A stretch of 64,000 nucleotides of DNA from positions 6,020 through 70,019 of the forward strand of contig DASZNC010000163.1 in the NCBI GenBank assembly GCA_035551615.1, read 5' to 3'. This document shows, one piece after another, positions 24,557 to 33,669 of this stretch. The translations under genes and the position numbers were made by a program. The notes beneath the pieces were generated by a model. It saw nothing but the letters and a program-made list of their open reading frames with translations. It did not search any database and was not told the origin of the DNA. Position 1 is the stretch's first letter. Each line of letters starts with the position of its first letter. Origin of the DNA: JAKCDU01 sp035551615. GTDB taxonomy: Bacteria > Actinomycetota > Acidimicrobiia > Acidimicrobiales > Palsa-688.

Positions 24557-26758
24557 ATGCGGCGGTTGCTCCGTCTGATCGCCATCCTGGCATCAGCATC
24601 TGTGCTCATCTCGGGGACGCTCGTCGCCCTGGCCACCCTCGGCAGCAACGCCGTCCATGAGGTGGCCAGCGCCAGCGAGATCCCGCTGCCGCCCATCAGC
24701 AGCGTGCTCTCCGAACCATCGAGCGTCTACGCCGACGACGGCACCCTCCTGTACAAGTTCACCGGCCCCGAGCAGCGCACCCCGGTCACGTTGAAGCAGG
24801 TGTCCAAGACGGCCATCTCGGCCGTCCTCGACACCGAGGACCACGGCTTCTACCAGCACGGTGGCTTCGACGTGTCGTCGATTGTGCGGGCGTTCGTCGA
24901 CGACGCCCAGGGTGACAACATCCAGGGAGGCTCGACCATCCCGCAGCAGCTGGTGAAGCAGCTGTACCTGACCTCCGAGCGCACGCTCAACCGGAAGATC
25001 CGCGAGGCGGTGCTCGCCGACCGGCTCGAGCAGCAGTACGGCAAGGACCAGATCCTGCAGGCCTATCTGAACACGATCTACCTCGGCCACGGCGCCTATG
25101 GCGTGCAGGCGGCGGCCAAAGAGTACTTCGGCGAGGCGGCGACCAAGCTCAACCTGCCCCAGGCGGCCATGATCGCCGGGCTGATCTCCGACCCGTCCGG
25201 ATACGACCCGATCCTGCACCCGGCCGCCGCCCGCACCCGCCGGGCCCAGGTTCTGAGCCGGATGGTCGTGTACGGCGACATCACGGTGGCCCAGGAGAAC
25301 GTGGCCAACAACACGCCGCTACCCACGGTGGCCGATCTGCCCCAGAACCCGCCGCTCGACCCGATCACCAACTACTACGTCCTCCAGGTCCGCAACTTCC
25401 TGCTCGACGACAGCAATGCGCTGGGCGCCACTTACCAGGAGCGCTACCAGGCGCTGTTCAACGGCGGGCTCAAGATCTACACCAACCTGGACCCGGCCAT
25501 GCAGGCCAACGCCGAGGCGGCGGTGGCCAACGACACGCCGACCAACAGCGGCGGTTTCATCGAGGGCCTGGTGTCGATCGACCCGGCCACCGGCGCCGTC
25601 CGGGCCCTGGTCGGTGGCCCCGGGACGGACCGCAACCAGTTCGACGTCATGACCCAGGGCGCCCGCCAGCCGGGGTCAGGGTTCAAGCTGTTCACCCTCC
25701 TCGCCGCCCTCAAGCAGGGTTACTCGGTGTACGACACCGTCGACAGCGCGGCCCCGTGCTACATCAAGTTCCCGGGCAACACCTCGCTCGAGAAGACCCC
25801 CATCAAGAACGACGCCGGGCCCGGTGGCGGACCCATCAGCCTGGTGACGGCTACCGCCCAGTCGGTCAACTGCGCCTACATCCGGTTGGCCCACGAGGTG
25901 GGCCTGCCCAACGTGCTGGGCATGGCCTACAGCCTGGGTATCAGCCAGAAGGAAGTGCCGCCGGCGACCTACGACTACATACCGTCGGTGGTCATCGGGG
26001 CGGCCGCCGTGGCGCCGGTCGAGATGGCCGGTGCCTATGCCGCGGTGGCCAACGGCGGGGTGTTCCACAAGCCGTCGTACGTCAGCTCCATCGAGGACCG
26101 CTCCGGCGCGGTCATCTACAGAGGCCTGGACCCGGGGACCCGGGTGGTCTCCACACAGGTGGCGGCCGAAGCCGACGTGGCGCTCCGGGCCGTCGTCACC
26201 AGCGGCACCGGCACGGCGGCGGAGCTCTACGGGCGCCAGGTCGCGGGCAAGACCGGTACCACCAGCAACAACGTCGACGCCTGGTTCAACGGCTTCACCC
26301 CGCAGCTGGAGACGACCGTGTGGATGGGCAACTTCTCGAGCGACTCGGTACCCATCTACATCTGCACCAATACGTCGTGCCCGGGCCTGGTGTACGGCGC
26401 CAACTATCCGGCCGAGACCTGGCACGACTACGCCTACTCGGTGCTGAACAACCAGCCGGTGGCCTATTTCCCGACGGTTTCGAACTACCTGTTGCCGGCG
26501 ACCCGCTACATCACCTCGCCCAGCCTGGTGGCCGACGACGTCAAGGATCACAACGGCGGCTATTCCTCGTGCAGCTACCAGTACACCTACCCGACCACGT
26601 TCACCGGGGGCACCTACTGCCCGACGCACACCTACACCTACACCACCACGCCCCGGACCACGGTCTCGCCTCCGACCTCGGCGCCGCCGGTCACCAACGC
26701 GCCTCCGACCACCCAACCCAAGTCGCCCCCGACCACGGTCAAGAAGAAGAAAGGGTGA
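24557..26758 (+). CDS. Class A penicillin-binding protein (transglycosylase-transpeptidase)
   Basis: 733-aa bifunctional peptidoglycan synthase. One N-terminal membrane helix (about residues 5-30) is followed by the GT51 glycosyltransferase domain with the catalytic Glu in LDTEDHGFYQHGGFD (near residue 93), QGGSTIPQQLVKQLYL and LNTIYLGHGAYGVQAAA. The transpeptidase domain has the SxxK serine in RQPGSGFKLFTLL (near 372), SVNCAYIRLAH (SxN) and AGKTGTT (KTG, near 563). A Thr/Pro-rich tail ends in KKKKG. GT51 and transpeptidase domains are both intact. Confidence 0.95.
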   Translation: MRRLLRLIAILASASVLISGTLVALATLGSNAVHEVASASEIPLPPISSVLSEPSSVYADDGTLLYKFTGPEQRTPVTLKQVSKTAISAVLDTEDHGFYQHGGFDVSSIVRAFVDDAQGDNIQGGSTIPQQLVKQLYLTSERTLNRKIREAVLADRLEQQYGKDQILQAYLNTIYLGHGAYGVQAAAKEYFGEAATKLNLPQAAMIAGLISDPSGYDPILHPAAARTRRAQVLSRMVVYGDITVAQENVANNTPLPTVADLPQNPPLDPITNYYVLQVRNFLLDDSNALGATYQERYQALFNGGLKIYTNLDPAMQANAEAAVANDTPTNSGGFIEGLVSIDPATGAVRALVGGPGTDRNQFDVMTQGARQPGSGFKLFTLLAALKQGYSVYDTVDSAAPCYIKFPGNTSLEKTPIKNDAGPGGGPISLVTATAQSVNCAYIRLAHEVGLPNVLGMAYSLGISQKEVPPATYDYIPSVVIGAAAVAPVEMAGAYAAVANGGVFHKPSYVSSIEDRSGAVIYRGLDPGTRVVSTQVAAEADVALRAVVTSGTGTAAELYGRQVAGKTGTTSNNVDAWFNGFTPQLETTVWMGNFSSDSVPIYICTNTSCPGLVYGANYPAETWHDYAYSVLNNQPVAYFPTVSNYLLPATRYITSPSLVADDVKDHNGGYSSCSYQYTYPTTFTGGTYCPTHTYTYTTTPRTTVSPPTSAPPVTNAPPTTQPKSPPTTVKKKKG

Positions 26759-26762
26759 ACGG

Positions 26763-27479
26763 TTGAGCCAGGCCCTCCAGGACCTTCTCGCCCTGCAGGA
26801 CATCGATCTGTCCATCGACCAGCTGAAGCACCGGCGGGATCACCTGCCCGAGGGCGAGACCAAGGCCGGACTGGACCGGCTGCACGCCGACCAGTCGGCC
26901 GAGCTGGCCATGACCGAGGCGTCCCTCGAAGAGGTCTCCGGCCGCCAGGCGCACGCCGAGGCCGAGCTGGCCGGGACCGAGACCCGGGCCGGGCAGATCA
27001 ACCAGCGCATGTTCGGCGGCCAGGTCATCGCCCCCCGTGACCTGCAGGCCATGCAGGCCGAGCTGGACCACCTGAAGACCCGGTCCAGCGCCATGGAGGA
27101 CACCGTGATCGAGCTCATGGAGGAGCGCCAGCCGATCGAGGAGAAGGTCGCCGAGCTGAGCCGGTCCGTGGCTGACGTGACCGCCCGGCGGGACCAGGCG
27201 GCGGCCGCCCTGGCCGACGCCCAGGCCGTCGTCACCGGCCAACTGGGGGACGTGGAGGCCGAGCGGGAGCGAGCCCTGGCGGCTATCCCGGCACCCCTGC
27301 TGGCGACGTATGAACGGCTGCGGGGGCGGCTGGGCGGCGTGGGCGTGGCCCGACTGGTCGGCAACCACTGCGACGGCTGCCATCTGACCCTCTCGGCCGT
27401 GGAGCTCGAACAGGTGCGTCACCTGCCCGACGGTGAGGTCTACACCTGTGAGCAGTGCGGGCGGATACTCGTTCCCTGA
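26763..27479 (+). CDS. Coiled-coil protein with C-terminal C4 zinc ribbon
   Basis: 238 aa. Residues about 10-180 form a long charged coiled coil; the C-terminus carries NHCDGCHLTLSAVE and YTCEQCGRIL, a four-cysteine zinc ribbon. This domain pair is widespread in actinobacteria (a DUF164-like family) and is often near RNase HI genes; the exact role is unresolved. TTG start, 4 bp after the PBP stop, so likely co-transcribed with it. Confidence 0.85.
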   Translation: MSQALQDLLALQDIDLSIDQLKHRRDHLPEGETKAGLDRLHADQSAELAMTEASLEEVSGRQAHAEAELAGTETRAGQINQRMFGGQVIAPRDLQAMQAELDHLKTRSSAMEDTVIELMEERQPIEEKVAELSRSVADVTARRDQAAAALADAQAVVTGQLGDVEAERERALAAIPAPLLATYERLRGRLGGVGVARLVGNHCDGCHLTLSAVELEQVRHLPDGEVYTCEQCGRILVP

Positions 27480-27504
27480 TTCCTCTCCCCTCCGGTAGAC
27501 TTAT

Positions 27505-27517
27505 TTAGCGGAGCTAA
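27505..27517. promoter_or_regulatory. Inverted repeat TTAGC-GGA-GCTAA before the MFS gene
   Basis: Two perfect 5-bp arms with a 3-bp spacer lie just upstream of the MFS start (ATG 27522). TAGACT, a TANNNT-type box at 27496-27501, precedes it. A repressor site controlling the exporter is plausible. Confidence 0.35.
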
Positions 27518-27521
27518 CGGG

Positions 27522-28832
27522 ATGGTGAGAGTGAACGACGATGAGGTCAAAGGAGACACCGGTCAGCCGGTACCCGCCCCTCAGAGTTTCGTCGGACGGA
27601 CCTTCTCGTCCCTGAACAACCGCAACTACCGGTACTACTTCGCCGGCCAGAGCCTGTCGATGATCGGCACCTGGATGCAGAGCATCACCCAGTCCTGGCT
27701 GGTCTACGCCTGGACCCATTCCGGGGTCGATGTCGGCCTGATCGTGGCCCTGCAGACGCTGCCGATCCTCCTGCTCGGGCCGATCGGCGGGACCATCGCC
27801 GACCGTTACGACAAGTACGGGATCCTCTTCTGGACCCAGGCGTTCGCCGGCGTCCAGGCCCTGGTGCTGGCCGGGCTGGACCTGAGCGGTCACCTCCAGC
27901 TGTGGGAGCTGTACACGATGGCGGTGGCCCTCGGACTGATCAACATGGTCGACAACCCGACCCGCCAGACATTCATCGTGGAGATGGTCGGGCGGGACCA
28001 GCTGGCCAACGCCGTCACCCTCAACTCGGTGATGGTCAATCTGGCGCGGGCGGTCGGACCGGCCGTGGCCGGCGTCCTGATCGCCACCATCGGGAGCGGT
28101 TGGTGCTTCCTCACCAACGGGCTGTCGTTCGCCTTCGTGCTGGCGTCCCTGCGGGCCATGCACACCGACGAGCTGACCCTCACGCCCCGCGTGACCCGGA
28201 TGCGGGGCCAACTCGGAGAGGGTTTCCGCTACGTCGGCTCCACGCCCATCCTGCGCGATGCCCTGATCATGATGGCGGTCATCGGCTGCCTGACCTACGA
28301 GTTCCAGACGACACTGCCCCTGATGACCGGGAGCGCATTCCACGGCGACAGCGCCATGTACGGTTTCCTCACCGCCTGCATGGGCGCCGGTGCCGTGGTC
28401 GGAGGCCTGATCGCGGCCAGCCGGCCGGCCCGGTCGATGCGCCGGCTGGTGGGAACGGCCGCCATCTTCGGCGTCAGCGTGCTGGCCGCCGCCCTGGCCC
28501 CATGGCTGATCCTGGAGGAGATCCTGCTGCTGTTCGTGGGTGGGTGCAGCGTCACGTTCCTGGCCATGGGCAACGCCACCCTGCAGCTGAGCGCAGAACC
28601 GTCGATGCGGGGACGGGTCATGTCGCTGTGGTCGGTGGCCTTTCTCGGGTCCACCCCCGTCGGTGGCCCGCTGGTCGGTTTCATCGGCGGCCAGATGGGC
28701 GCCCGGTACGGCTTGGGTATCGGCGGCGTGGCCGCCCTGGCCGCCGCCCTGTACGGGTGGAGCCGCCTGAAGGCGGCGTCGGCATCACCTGCGCCCGAGC
28801 CGATGGCCGCGCCTGTCCCGGCCGCTGGATAG
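27522..28832 (+). CDS. MFS transporter (MFS_3 / enterobactin-exporter-like)
   Basis: 436 aa, about 12 membrane helices. Starts FSSLNNRNYRYYFAGQSLSMI, then GTWMQSITQSWLVYAWTHSG, PIGGTIADRYDK and DNPTRQTFIVEMVGRDQLANA, which are hallmarks of the MFS_3 exporter group. Substrate cannot be read from sequence. A GTG at 27525 or 27531 is an alternative start. Confidence 0.88.
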   Translation: MVRVNDDEVKGDTGQPVPAPQSFVGRTFSSLNNRNYRYYFAGQSLSMIGTWMQSITQSWLVYAWTHSGVDVGLIVALQTLPILLLGPIGGTIADRYDKYGILFWTQAFAGVQALVLAGLDLSGHLQLWELYTMAVALGLINMVDNPTRQTFIVEMVGRDQLANAVTLNSVMVNLARAVGPAVAGVLIATIGSGWCFLTNGLSFAFVLASLRAMHTDELTLTPRVTRMRGQLGEGFRYVGSTPILRDALIMMAVIGCLTYEFQTTLPLMTGSAFHGDSAMYGFLTACMGAGAVVGGLIAASRPARSMRRLVGTAAIFGVSVLAAALAPWLILEEILLLFVGGCSVTFLAMGNATLQLSAEPSMRGRVMSLWSVAFLGSTPVGGPLVGFIGGQMGARYGLGIGGVAALAAALYGWSRLKAASASPAPEPMAAPVPAAG

Positions 28833-28835
28833 GGT
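28830..28835 (+). promoter_or_regulatory. TAGGGT -10 box of the histidine phosphatase gene
   Basis: TAGGGT ends 6 nt before GTG 28842 and overlaps the stop codon region of the MFS gene. Confidence 0.4.
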
Positions 28836-28841
28836 CGCTCC

Positions 28842-29420
28842 GTGCTCTATCTGGTGCGTCACGGCCGTACTGCTCAGAACGCGGCCCGGCTGCTCCTCGG
28901 TCGGATGGACGTCCCGCTCGACGACCTGGGCCACCGGCAGGCCGGCGCCCTGGGCGCCGTGCCCGCCCTCGCCGCCGCCAAGCGGGTGATCACCTCACCA
29001 CTGGCCCGGGCCCGCGACACGGCGGCCATGATCGGGCCGCCGGTGAGTGTCGACGACCGGTGGATCGAGATCGACTACGGCGTGTTCGACGGCGAGGAGG
29101 TGGGCCACACCCCGGAGCTGTGGGCCGGTTGGGACGCCGACCTCGGCTACACGCCGCCGGAAGGCGAGTCGCTGATCGATCTGGGCCGGCGGGTGCGGGC
29201 TGCGTGTGACGACATCTGGGAGGAGGCCGAGGTCGACGACATCGTCGTCGTCAGCCACGTGTCGCCCATCAAGGCGGCGGTCGGCTGGGCCCTCGGCGTC
29301 GGTGACGAGATCTGCTGGCGGACCTTCCTCGACACCGCTTCGATCAGCGTGGTCGGACCCGGCCGCAAGGGACCCACGCTGCGCAGCTTCAACGAGACCG
29401 CTCACCGCCCCAGCGCGTGA
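28842..29420 (+). CDS. Histidine phosphatase family protein (phosphoglycerate-mutase-like)
   Basis: 192 aa. The catalytic LVRHGRTAQNAARLLLGR is at the N-terminus, ITSPLARARDTAAMI provides the second phosphate-binding Arg, EIDYGVFDGEE the proton donor region and VVSHVSPIKAA the second catalytic His. Substrate unknown; the family includes cobalamin-related and metabolite phosphatases as well as mutases. Confidence 0.87.
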   Translation: MLYLVRHGRTAQNAARLLLGRMDVPLDDLGHRQAGALGAVPALAAAKRVITSPLARARDTAAMIGPPVSVDDRWIEIDYGVFDGEEVGHTPELWAGWDADLGYTPPEGESLIDLGRRVRAACDDIWEEAEVDDIVVVSHVSPIKAAVGWALGVGDEICWRTFLDTASISVVGPGRKGPTLRSFNETAHRPSA

Positions 29421-29473
29421 GCAGACGCTAGGGTGACCCCGCCGAGAAGTATCCGACGGGAGGGTTCCGCGAA

Positions 29474-29680
29474 ATGAAGGTTGTGGTCGACTTCGACCTC
29501 TGTGAAAGCAACGCACTCTGCATGGCCGCGGCGCCTGAGGTCTTCGAGGTCCGCGACGACGACTTCCTGTACGTGCTCGAGGACTACCCGGACGATTCGC
29601 TGAAGAGCAAGGTCGAAGAGGCGGTCAAGCGCTGCCCCAAGCAGGCCATCAAGATCGACTACGACGCCCAGCCCGAGTAG
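29474..29680 (+). CDS. [3Fe-4S] single-cluster ferredoxin
   Basis: 68 aa. Three cluster cysteines are visible: DLCESNALC (Cys-x5-Cys) and the C-terminal RCPKQAIK. One Cys of the usual four is absent, which is the [3Fe-4S] pattern of actinobacterial ferredoxins that feed cytochromes P450. No P450 gene is in the window. It has a TAGGGT box at 29429-29434 and a GGGAGGG ribosome-binding site, so the mRNA has a leader. Confidence 0.9.
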   Translation: MKVVVDFDLCESNALCMAAAPEVFEVRDDDFLYVLEDYPDDSLKSKVEEAVKRCPKQAIKIDYDAQPE

Positions 29681-29704
29681 GGCGGCGGGTGCCGGCCGGG
29701 GCGG

Positions 29705-30892
29705 TCAGCCCCGGCCCGGCTCGCGGGGCAGGCCGAGCAGGCGCTCCCCGATGATGTTGCGCTGGATCTGCTCGGTGCCCCCGCCGAAGCGGGACCCCCA
29801 CTGGCCGAGGAACTGCCCCTGTAGGTAGCGGGTGTGCGGGTCGTCGTCTTCGACCATGCCACCGGCGCCGCACATGCTCATGACCAGGTCGCCGGTGGCC
29901 CCCAGCATCCGGGACAGGGCCAGTTTGGCCACCGAGCTCTCCGGCCCGGGCGGCCGCCCCTGGCTCATGGCCGTCAACTGGCGCCAGCCCAGGTACTTCA
30001 CCAGTTCGAAGCCGATGTAGGCCTGGATGAGCTCGTCGCGCCGGACCGGATGGCGGTCGGCGCCGGTGCGGCGGGCCAGATCGTGGAGCCGGTCGAATCG
30101 GGTGGCCGCCCCACCGGAGATCAGGGTGCGCTCGTTGGCCAGGGTGGTCATGGCTACCGCCCAGCCGCCGTTGATCTCGCCCACCCGCTGGGTGTCGGGG
30201 AGGATCACCTGGTCGAGGAACACCTCGCAGAAGTGGGACGCGCCGTTGGACTGCTTCAGCGGGCGGACATCGATGCCCGGCGTCTTCATGTCCACCAGGA
30301 AGTAGGTGATGCCCCGGTGCTTGGCTTCCTGTTCGCCGGTGCGGGCCAGGAGGATGCCCCAGTCGGAGAAGTGGGCGCTGGAGGTCCACACCTTCTGGCC
30401 CTGGATCACCCAGTGGTCGCCGTCACGGGTGGCCCGGGTCTGGAGTGAGGCCAGGTCGGACCCCGACCCGGGCTCGGAGAACAGCTGGCACCAGACCTCC
30501 TCGCCCCGCAGCATGGGCTTGAGGAAGCGTTCCTTCACCTCGTCGCTGCCGTGGGCGATGATGGACGGGCCGGCCATGCCGATGCCCTGGGCGAAGACCG
30601 AACCGGGCACATCGAAGCGGGCCTGCTCCTGGGCGAAGATCACGTTCTGGATGGGCGTGCCGCCGCGACCGCCGTACTCCTTCGGCCAGGTGATGCCGGC
30701 CCAGCCGGCGTCGTAGAGGGTGGCCTGCCATTCCTGGGCCTCGCGGACGTGTCGCTTCTCCTCCTCGGAGAAGGCCACGGTGAGCCCGAGCGGCGGGGCG
30801 GAATCGGCCGACAGTGGTCGGGCGTGGTCGGCCAACCAGGCGTGGGCCTCGGCCCGGAACGCGGCTTCTTCTGGGGTGTCCTCGAAATCCAC
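29705..30892 (-). CDS. Acyl-CoA dehydrogenase
   Basis: 395 aa. WPKEYGGRGGTPIQ, CQLFSEPGSGSDLASLQTR, WVIQGQKVWTSSAHFSDWG and the C-terminal GGGTEQIQRNIIGERLLGLP define the family. It is the last gene of a three-gene minus-strand operon (acyl-CoA ligase, amidohydrolase, this gene; gaps of 13 and 5 bp), suggesting a catabolic route for a carboxylic acid that is activated, oxidised and hydrolysed. Confidence 0.9.
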   Translation of the reverse strand: MDFEDTPEEAAFRAEAHAWLADHARPLSADSAPPLGLTVAFSEEEKRHVREAQEWQATLYDAGWAGITWPKEYGGRGGTPIQNVIFAQEQARFDVPGSVFAQGIGMAGPSIIAHGSDEVKERFLKPMLRGEEVWCQLFSEPGSGSDLASLQTRATRDGDHWVIQGQKVWTSSAHFSDWGILLARTGEQEAKHRGITYFLVDMKTPGIDVRPLKQSNGASHFCEVFLDQVILPDTQRVGEINGGWAVAMTTLANERTLISGGAATRFDRLHDLARRTGADRHPVRRDELIQAYIGFELVKYLGWRQLTAMSQGRPPGPESSVAKLALSRMLGATGDLVMSMCGAGGMVEDDDPHTRYLQGQFLGQWGSRFGGGTEQIQRNIIGERLLGLPREPGRG

Positions 30893-30897
30893 TGCGA

Positions 30898-32103
30898 CTA
30901 GACCGCCACGGCCTTGAGCAGGGCCTCGTTCGGGTGCTCGGGCAGCGTCTCGAGAGGGGTGGCGATCTGGTCCACGGTCGGCCCGAACCGGGCCGCTAGA
31001 GGATCCAGGGCGCCCAGATCGAAGTCGTAGAGCTGGGCCGCGTTGCCGCCGAGAAACGCCCGCAGCTCGACTTCGGAGGTGTCGTGGAAGAGCTGGCGCA
31101 GGTGCTCCCGGGTGAACGGCCCGGTGCCCTCGTCATGGGGGTAGTCGCTGCCCCACATGAAGTGGCCGTTGTCGAACGACAGGGCGGTGCGGGCGTCGTC
31201 GCGGCTCGGCTGCGAGACGCCGACCCACACGTTGCGGAGGAAGTACGCGGTGGCCGACAGGGGCAAGACCATGTCCTCGCTGAAGCGCAGCTCGCCGATG
31301 GCGCCGTTCTTGCGGATGCCGGCCAGGAGGTAGTCCAGCCGCTTCAGGAGCTGTGGAATCCAGGCACACCCCGACTCGGTGATCACGAAGCGCAGGTCGG
31401 GGAAGCGATGGAACACGCCGCCGAGCAGAAGCTGCTGCAACGGGCGCTGCGAGTAGAACGGGACTTCAGCGATCATGAGGACGGCCGACGCCGGCGTCTT
31501 GGCGTACTCGGGGGCACCGGTGCCGCCATGGCTGCTGACCGGGACCTGGAGCTCCTCGCACACCTTCCAGAGGGGGTCGTAGTCGGGGTGGTGGAGCGGC
31601 TTGATCCACTTCACGTCCGGTGGGATGTTGGGGAGCAGGACCCCGCCGCGGAGGTTGTGCTCCTTGATCCAGCGGACATCGGCGATGGCGTCGTCGATGT
31701 TGTTGAGGAAGATCTGACCGATACCGGCCCGCCGCTCGGGGGACTCAGCCACGAAGTCGGCCAGCCACCGGTTGTGGGCCCGGATTCCGGCCAATCGCCG
31801 GGGGTAGTCCTCCTCGCTGGGAGGCGGGGCGAACAGGACGAAACTCGGGAAGAAGGGGGGGATGGTGTTGGGGAACACCACCTCGGCGACCACACCGTCG
31901 GCCTCCTGGTCGCGCCACCGGCGGCCGCTGTCCCAGTTGCGGATGCGGAGATCGGTGTCCTTCAGGTCCTTGTACGGATTGCGGTACCTGTCCCGCCAGG
32001 CGTCGAACTCGTCCACGAAGGCCGGGTCCAGGTAATCCCGGTACTGGGCGTGACTGCCGCCGGCGTGGGTGTCGGCAGAGATGATCGTGTAGTTGTCAGC
32101 CAT
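30898..32103 (-). CDS. Amidohydrolase 2 family metal-dependent hydrolase
   Basis: 401-aa TIM-barrel protein of the ACMSD / amidohydrolase-2 group. IISADTHAGGSHAQYRDYL holds the metal-binding His region, VPVSSHGGTGAPEY a second His, VITESGCAWIPQLLKRLDYL and MWGSDYPHDEGTGPF the catalytic Asp. Such enzymes decarboxylate or hydrolyse ring-derived acids. ATG at 32103; the upstream ligase ends 13 bp before it. Confidence 0.87.
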   Translation of the reverse strand: MADNYTIISADTHAGGSHAQYRDYLDPAFVDEFDAWRDRYRNPYKDLKDTDLRIRNWDSGRRWRDQEADGVVAEVVFPNTIPPFFPSFVLFAPPPSEEDYPRRLAGIRAHNRWLADFVAESPERRAGIGQIFLNNIDDAIADVRWIKEHNLRGGVLLPNIPPDVKWIKPLHHPDYDPLWKVCEELQVPVSSHGGTGAPEYAKTPASAVLMIAEVPFYSQRPLQQLLLGGVFHRFPDLRFVITESGCAWIPQLLKRLDYLLAGIRKNGAIGELRFSEDMVLPLSATAYFLRNVWVGVSQPSRDDARTALSFDNGHFMWGSDYPHDEGTGPFTREHLRQLFHDTSEVELRAFLGGNAAQLYDFDLGALDPLAARFGPTVDQIATPLETLPEHPNEALLKAVAV

Positions 32104-32116
32104 TTCTAGAAGCTTA

Positions 32117-33631
32117 TTACAGTTTTTCCGATACCACATCCCGGAGGAGGGTGCGCTGGATCTGCCCGGTGGCCGGCGTGCGCGGGATGGCCGGGACGGC
32201 GACGACCAGGCGGGGGTGCTTGAAGCGGGCCAGCCGCCCCTCCAGGTGGGCCCGCACGGCCGCCCCGTCGGGGACCGGTCCGTCGGCGACCAGGGCGACG
32301 ACCACGACCTCGCCCCAGTCGGGGTGGGTGACGCCGACGACGGCCAGGTCGGAGACGCCGGGCAGGCCGGCCAGCGCCTGTTCGACCTCGACCGGTGCCA
32401 CCGACTCGCCCCCGGTGCGGATGATCTCCTTGGCCCGGCCGGTGATCCAGACGAACCCGTCGGCGTCCATGGTTCCCAGATCGCCGGTGTGGTACCAACC
32501 GCCGGCCAGTGCCGCCTCCGTCTCGTCCGGTCGTTCGAAGTAGCCGTCCATGAGGGTCGGACCCCGGTACAGGATCTCCCCGTCGTCGGCCAGGCGGATG
32601 ACCCCGGGTGGCGCCACCCGGCCGACGCTGCCCGGGTGGGCGGCCGCGTCGCGGTGATGGAGCGTGGTGTGGTGGCCGCCTTCGGATGAGCCGTAGAGGA
32701 CCGAGGTGGTGGCCGCCGGCATGGCCGCCCGCAGCCGTTCGAGCAGTTCGGCAGGGGCGGCCGAGGTCCCTGTGTCCGCGTGGCGGACCGACTCCAGACC
32801 GGCCCCGTCCGGGGTGGCGGCCAGAACCCGGTTCCACACCGCCGGTATGCAGTACATGGCGGTCGGTCGCCACCGCTCGGCTGCGGCCACGAGCGACGGG
32901 CCGTCGAAGCGCCGGCAGATATGGAAGGCGGTGCGGTGGTGCCAGGCCTCGAGGACGTAGTGCCAGCCGCCGTAGTGGAAGAGCGGGAAGCTGACCAGGA
33001 TCCCGCCGTCGCCGGCCAGGCCGGCGGCGAAGGTCGAACCACCCGGGAACGAGCGCAGCCAGCTGGCCCGATGGCTGACCACGACCCCCTTGGGCCGCCC
33101 GGTCGTCCCGCTGGTCAGGTAGATGATCTGCGGGGCGTCGTCGTCGATGTCGACCGGATCGTCCGGCTCCCGCGGCTCGTTTCCGCCGGCCAGCTGGTCG
33201 AGGGCCACCACGGCCATGCCGGGCCGGTCGGTGCCGGCCGACCCGGCGGCGTCGAGGTGGCCGGCGTCGAGGTGGCCGGCGTGGACGTGGGCGGCGTCGA
33301 GGTGGGCGGCGTCGGCGACGACCAGGGCCGGATGCAGGTAGTCGAGGGCGGCGGCCAGCTCGTCGGGGGAGAACGCCGGGTTCAGGGGGGCGAACACCAG
33401 CCCGGCCCGGGCCACTGCGGCGAACCCGGCCAGGCTGCGCAGGTCGGGGTCGCACCACCAGACCACCCGTTGGCCGGGCGGTAGCCGCCGGGCCAACAGG
33501 GCGCCGGTCATGGCCCGGGCCTGCCGTTCCAGCTGCCGGTACGAGACCTCGACGCCGTCGAGGGTGGCGGCGGTACCGTCCGGGTTGACTGTGGCCGCAT
33601 CGGCCAGAAGACGGCCCACGAGTAGTGTCAC
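32117..33631 (-). CDS. AMP-binding acyl-CoA synthetase with Lys-to-Gln change in the catalytic motif
   Basis: 504 aa ANL-superfamily enzyme. The nucleotide-binding YLTSGTTGRPKGVVVSH, LYGSSEGGHH, GGWYHTGDLGTMDADGFVW and ITGRAKEIIRTGGESVAP are intact. In the C-terminal motif where the family has TGK, the sequence reads TPATGQIQRTLLRD: the usual adenylation lysine is Gln490 (codon 32164-32162). A His/Ala/Asp repeat sits around residues 108-127. GTG start at 33631 with a minus-strand TACGTT box (33640-33645) 8 nt upstream. First gene of the ligase-amidohydrolase-dehydrogenase operon. Confidence 0.87.
   Translation of the reverse strand: MTLLVGRLLADAATVNPDGTAATLDGVEVSYRQLERQARAMTGALLARRLPPGQRVVWWCDPDLRSLAGFAAVARAGLVFAPLNPAFSPDELAAALDYLHPALVVADAAHLDAAHVHAGHLDAGHLDAAGSAGTDRPGMAVVALDQLAGGNEPREPDDPVDIDDDAPQIIYLTSGTTGRPKGVVVSHRASWLRSFPGGSTFAAGLAGDGGILVSFPLFHYGGWHYVLEAWHHRTAFHICRRFDGPSLVAAAERWRPTAMYCIPAVWNRVLAATPDGAGLESVRHADTGTSAAPAELLERLRAAMPAATTSVLYGSSEGGHHTTLHHRDAAAHPGSVGRVAPPGVIRLADDGEILYRGPTLMDGYFERPDETEAALAGGWYHTGDLGTMDADGFVWITGRAKEIIRTGGESVAPVEVEQALAGLPGVSDLAVVGVTHPDWGEVVVVALVADGPVPDGAAVRAHLEGRLARFKHPRLVVAVPAIPRTPATGQIQRTLLRDVVSEKL
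33251..33310. repeat. Four 15-bp tandem repeats inside the acyl-CoA synthetase gene
   Basis: Unit GTCGAGGTGGCCGGC: two identical copies (33251-33280) and two variants (33281-33310). On the coding (minus) strand each unit adds five residues of the type AGHLD or AHVHA, so length change keeps frame. Probably slippage in a surface loop. Confidence 0.85.
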
Positions 33632-33669
33632 GCGTAGGAAACGTACAGCCAGACCCACAGGGAGAGCGG

